From Hypsibius dujardini (taxonomy: Eukaryota > Tardigrada > Eutardigrada > Parachela > Hypsibiidae), in contig LRSR01002750.1 of NCBI GenBank assembly GCA_001579985.1, positions 1 through 31,768 of the forward strand: 31,768 nt of DNA, written 5' to 3'. The position numbers were made by a program, and so were the translations under genes. The notes below the pieces were generated by a model, which worked only from the letters and a program-made list of their open reading frames with translations, was not told where the DNA came from and ran no database searches. This document shows, one piece after another, positions 28,706-31,768 of the stretch (positions are counted from its first letter, which is position 1; every line of letters starts with the position of its first letter).

Positions 28706-29852
28706 ATGTCGATATGGCACGCATGGGGATTTTGTGTCGCCGCCCTTTTATTCTGGTACTCCGCTAAAGGTGAGCACAAAAGAATTATATTAAGCTAAGG
28801 GAAGTCTTTGCTGCCCAGCGCATTTCGTGAAAATATGCTTAAACAGAAGAGAAGTGCCCTATGTCTCTCGTCAGTCTATTTTGTGTCCCTTTTTGTTGGC
28901 AAAACTTCAAAGTCCGGAAAATACTGAAAGATTCCATTTTCCCTCATTTTGATTGTAAAAATATTGTTAAGACTAAAAATTTTTTGCCAAAATTGTAATT
29001 GCACGACTTTTGACATTGCCCCGCTCAAAACTTTATTTGGAACTGAAAACTTTATTCACGTCAACAGAATCTTATTTTGGTACCGGAGGACAGAGCTATG
29101 AATCATTCTCAAGACTGCTCGGAAAATACCGAACTACATTCCTCAAACTGCGACTCCCCCCCCCCGACCTCCAAAATTATGAGTAGTTTCAAAGTCGCGA
29201 AATCGACTTTTCTTTCTAGTTAAAGGTTTCTAAAATCAATATCAAGAAAAATGTGTGTGCTTTAAACTTTGAAATTTTATCAAGACCTGTTCTCCAGACT
29301 GCACTGGTAAAATAAAATTGAAAAATCATCATAAAGCAGAAATTTAAAAAATAAAACCGATACATTTCCTGATGAAAACCCGAACCTCTACATCTTTTCC
29401 GTCAAGCACGTTGAATATTTGCCCCGCCCAGAACCATCGTTCGTAACAAAATCCGGTCTTCTGAAAAAACATTCAATTGCATCGAGTACCTAAGATAAAG
29501 ATCGCCAGACCAATCGGAGTTTCAATCTTTGTCTAATGCCTTTGTCAGTTGCTGCTTCTGCTGCGCTTCTCCGGCGCCAATGTAAAAAGGCGCCCATGGG
29601 TTTACGAGACCGTCGAAGGACGTAATTTGAACATGATGTCTATAGACTCTCTATTTAGGCGCAATGGCTGGTGATAGATGGATCGGAGGCTTGGATTACG
29701 AAACCGACGACAACTTTGGGAACATGTCTGTGTTGCAGCAGACCGGAAAACCAGCTGGACGACTGTCAACCAGAAAGCTGAGCCAACGAAACCCGTTCAG
29801 TAAGCCACAGCTGATATTTCCTGAAAATCCCGAAAAGAATACTGAACCTTAA
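28706..29852 (+). CDS. Small secreted protein carrying the DDNFG motif
   Basis: Exon 1 (28706..28769) encodes the signal peptide MSIWHAWGFCVAALLFWYSA and ends in phase 1 after AAA plus G. It is 64 bases long, like exon 1 of the minus-strand protease. Exon 2 (29659..29852) follows the acceptor ctctatttag and starts with the two bases completing Gly. It reads GAMAGDRWIGGLDYETDDNF, GNMSVLQQTGKPAGRLSTRK and ends PENPEKNTEP, TAA. The total is 85 aa. The motif TDDNFG at 37-42 matches QDDNFG at 26-31 and TDDDFG in the propeptide of the minus-strand protease, which also occupies exon 2 after a phase-1 signal exon. It may be a propeptide-derived stand-alone protein. The intron is 889 bases; an extra exon inside it is possible. 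Function unknown. Confidence 0.6.
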
Positions 29853-30420
29853 GAAGAGAGAGGTGAAGTTTCAATACAGTAACTGAAGGGGCTCCTTATT
29901 GTTATGGCGTCGTATATGGCTCTCTATGATCACACATTCTAAAATATGAGGCAGTTGTCCAGTCATTGTGTGGACTGTCTCGCGCGCGCAATTATCTTTC
30001 TGGTAATAAAGCAGCTTGTAAATCTTGTTGCAATCAACAAAATGTCTGAAGCTGTTCAAAATTTTATGCTGCGCCTCATGGGATTTACCCATTTTTGCCA
30101 GTTAGACGTTTCGCAAAGCGAAATGCTTGTGACAAATTATTATTTTGAAATACTTTGGGAGTGTTCGTTTTTCCAGTTCCTGATTTCCGATTCCGAACGT
30201 CAGAGGACAAAAGTTGATAAGGCCTTCAAAAATTACGAATCACTTTGCAGATCTCGAAAAAGTGGAATATTTTTCAAAGATCTTGTCGAACGCGGTAACA
30301 TCATGTACGAGCTACGTGTTATGGCCGTTAATTGTGCGTGAGCGACAGAACACACAATGAATCGACAATGCACTCTTCTCTCTCTTCCTGTGTGCTCGTC
30401 ACGTAATATATTCCACGTTG
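29853..30420. other. Stretch with an unrecognised 131-codon ORF
   Basis: A plus-strand frame at 29946-30341 starts at ATG and reads MRQLSSHCVDCLARAIIFLV, later MSEAVQNFMLRLMGFTHFC and FKDLVERGNIMYELRVMAV. It looks helical and protein-like, but has no domain I know, no clear signal peptide and no second copy. It ends 80 bases before the MITE-like repeat. It could be a small intronless gene or chance. Confidence 0.3.
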
Positions 30421-30727
30421 CACACACATGACCACAATTTTGGGTGGCAGAGTTCGGTCCATCAGGGTGGTCTGAATTTGAGCCACTCTTGACTAGAGCT
30501 TGCCATTGCCTTCTCCTAAATCTTTGATTTAATGCCTGGCTCAGCGAAAATATTAGATGGAGCAAGCTGCTCTAAATTCCGCCAAAATAAACAAGTTCAA
30601 TCAATCGATCATTTGAGTAAAGGCTGCATGCTCAAGAGCGCGTGCGCGAGATGACTTAATTCGGCTGGAACTGGACCACCCTTTTTTGGCTTAAAGTCTG
30701 CCACCCAAAATTGTGGCCATGTGTGTA
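30421..30727. mobile_element. MITE-like repeat, copy 2, with intact inverted ends
   Basis: The left end cacacatgaccacaattttg, continuing ggtggcag, and the right end ctgccacccaaaattgtggc, continuing catgtgtg, are inverted repeats of about 30 bases, extending loosely to 50. About 307 bases, non-coding. The partner copy at 7138-7431 is roughly 80-85% similar by eye. Confidence 0.75.
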
Positions 30728-30843
30728 CGCACATAGAGCCCTTTCAATTTCGATCAACAAAGGGTTCCTTTCTCCCTTTGATTGCAGCAAATATAATCTT
30801 AGAATTGATCTTATCATTTCATTTCCGTTTTATGTCGTTTCAG

Positions 30844-31328
30844 CCCGTGCAGCCACTGTCAATTCGGGATGGATATACGGTGAGTAGTAGCGCGAATTTT
30901 TCTCAAGACTCTGCAACCAGAAACCAGTCTCTTAATTTCGCAATTGTGAATTGAATAATGAAGGAATCGAGAAAAGTCTTCAACTCAACTGATGACACAA
31001 TACCGTTACGTTAACAAATTATCCCAAGAAGTGTAACATTTTAAGCGACGTCCTAATAAAATTCTGCGGCATCCCCTTGCCTGCCCCAATCTCCAAATAA
31101 GCTGAACTTCTGGCCATGCCTTACGTGTGTGGATGGGGGTGTTTTCCAGCGACGACGGCGGCAGCCACCAACGAAGAAAATACAATGGAATGGGAACCAC
31201 GGACGGAAACCGCGACTATCCGTCCATATCCATATCCATATCGGCCTGGGCGAACAGCTACAACAACTTCCGCCACCACGAATCTCGGACCCAAATTTAC
31301 AGGTGAAGATACAATCGCTTGTTGCTAA
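30844..31328 (+). CDS. Small secreted-type Thr-rich protein, copy 2 (5' exon missing)
   Basis: The main exon, 31150..31328, follows the acceptor gtgttttccag in phase 1. It reads TTAAATNEENTMEWEPR, then PYPYPYRPGRTATTTSATTN, then TGEDTIACC and TAA. It is the paralogue of 16616..16845: the C-terminus [DG]EDTIAC, the TSATTN run, the phase and the 3' UTR all match. A candidate 36-base upstream exon (30844..30879, gtttcag / gtgagt) is phase 1 at both ends and would add ARAATVNSGWIY. A signal exon was not found upstream, where the MITE-like copy sits, so the gene may be broken. Relative to copy 1 the coding part has lost the CECGRGQ segment and has several indels, while the UTR is little changed. 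AATAAA is at 31423-31428. Confidence 0.5.
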
Positions 31329-31768
31329 CAGTATAAAAATAATAAATTATGGATGAGATGTGAACACTAAATACTGTTGCTGAGATAAATTTAAAGTTTG
31401 ATTAAAATACTGCTTCGTTTTAAATAAATTGAGGGACTTTTAATTTTACTTACATCAGTGTACTAATCACGTATAGATTTGTAATCTGCACAGAAGTATG
31501 GGTCGGATTTAATTTACCAAAAGAAAACTTAATTTTGAGACTAACAAGGGAACAATCACCAGTGCAAATCTCCGATCGTGACCAAACTTTTTTCTTGAAT
31601 ACCATGTCCCCTAACAGGATTTAAAAAAATATGACTCGCGGCAAAGAGTTCCCCGTTCGACGGGGAGAAATTCGGGAAGATCTCAATTGGCGCACGTACA
31701 TTGCAATAGTCCTGAGCGCTTGATTGAATGATTGAATAAGCGCTTGATTGACGGCACGTAACGGCACG
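31329..31768. other. Duplicated 3' UTR, then unassigned sequence
   Basis: Bases 31329-31520 are the 3' UTR shared with 16846-17010. From 31520 to the window end I see no gene. The last 60 bases repeat gcgcttgattga and acggcacg twice each. Confidence 0.5.

Noticed and set aside
30233-30565. Minus-strand frame similar to the one at 7075-7278
   Set aside because: Similarity follows from the two MITE-like copies at DNA level; the frame does not continue outside the repeat in a related way.
1-31768. CRISPR arrays, bacterial operons, ribosomal RNA
   Set aside because: No spaced identical repeats, no rRNA-like segments; intron structure and S1 gene layout are eukaryotic.

Overview
The window is animal nuclear DNA. 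Its protein-coding genes are split by GT-AG introns of about 40 to 1500 bases. The genes that can be assembled encode secreted proteins, mainly chymotrypsin-fold (S1) serine proteases. The rest is intergenic DNA with degenerate transposon relics, palindromic MITE-like elements, a GACA microsatellite, an AT-rich block and many runs of 8-11 C or G. The proteases and compact introns suit an ecdysozoan such as a tardigrade or arthropod, but the sequence does not settle the taxon.

Layout from left to right: the last two exons of an S1 protease (595-882, +). Two minus-strand exons or genes of an apparently undescribed small secreted family with the tail motif EDAERYRKD (1883-2055 and 2703-3450). 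A transposase relic (about 3700-4645). A complete six-exon S1 protease on the minus strand (4908-8884, 446 aa), with an acidic propeptide and a C-terminal four-Cys tail. A repeat-rich stretch (about 8900-13000). A truncated S1 protease (13063-13572). A block duplicated in the order A-B-A-B (14811-15590). A small secreted Thr-rich protein gene (16428-16845). A secreted four-Cys protein exon (18134-18462). A complete seven-exon plus-strand gene (19423-23581, 563 aa) that joins a catalytically complete trypsin-like domain to a second S1 domain lacking the catalytic His and Ser. An LTR-like segment (about 24540-25140). Several small secreted-type genes or terminal exons (25143-29852). Finally, a second copy of the Thr-rich gene (30844-31328).

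Several genes share construction rules. Signal peptides sit on their own exon ending in phase 1, usually after a lone G, and the next exon starts with two bases that complete the codon. The GDSGGP exon is flanked by phase-0 and phase-2 introns in all four S1 domains that have it. Protein modules recur between proteases and small proteins: a C-x9-C-x2-C-x(9-13)-N-C-[ST] module occurs in the tail of the minus-strand protease and in the protein at 18134, and a D-D-N-F-G motif occurs in that protease's propeptide and in the small protein at 28706-29852. The locus looks like a modular cluster of secreted proteases, a pseudoprotease and small companion proteins. Extracellular function is inferred from signal peptides and folds. 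The physiological role (digestion, immunity, cuticle, reproduction) cannot be read from the sequence.
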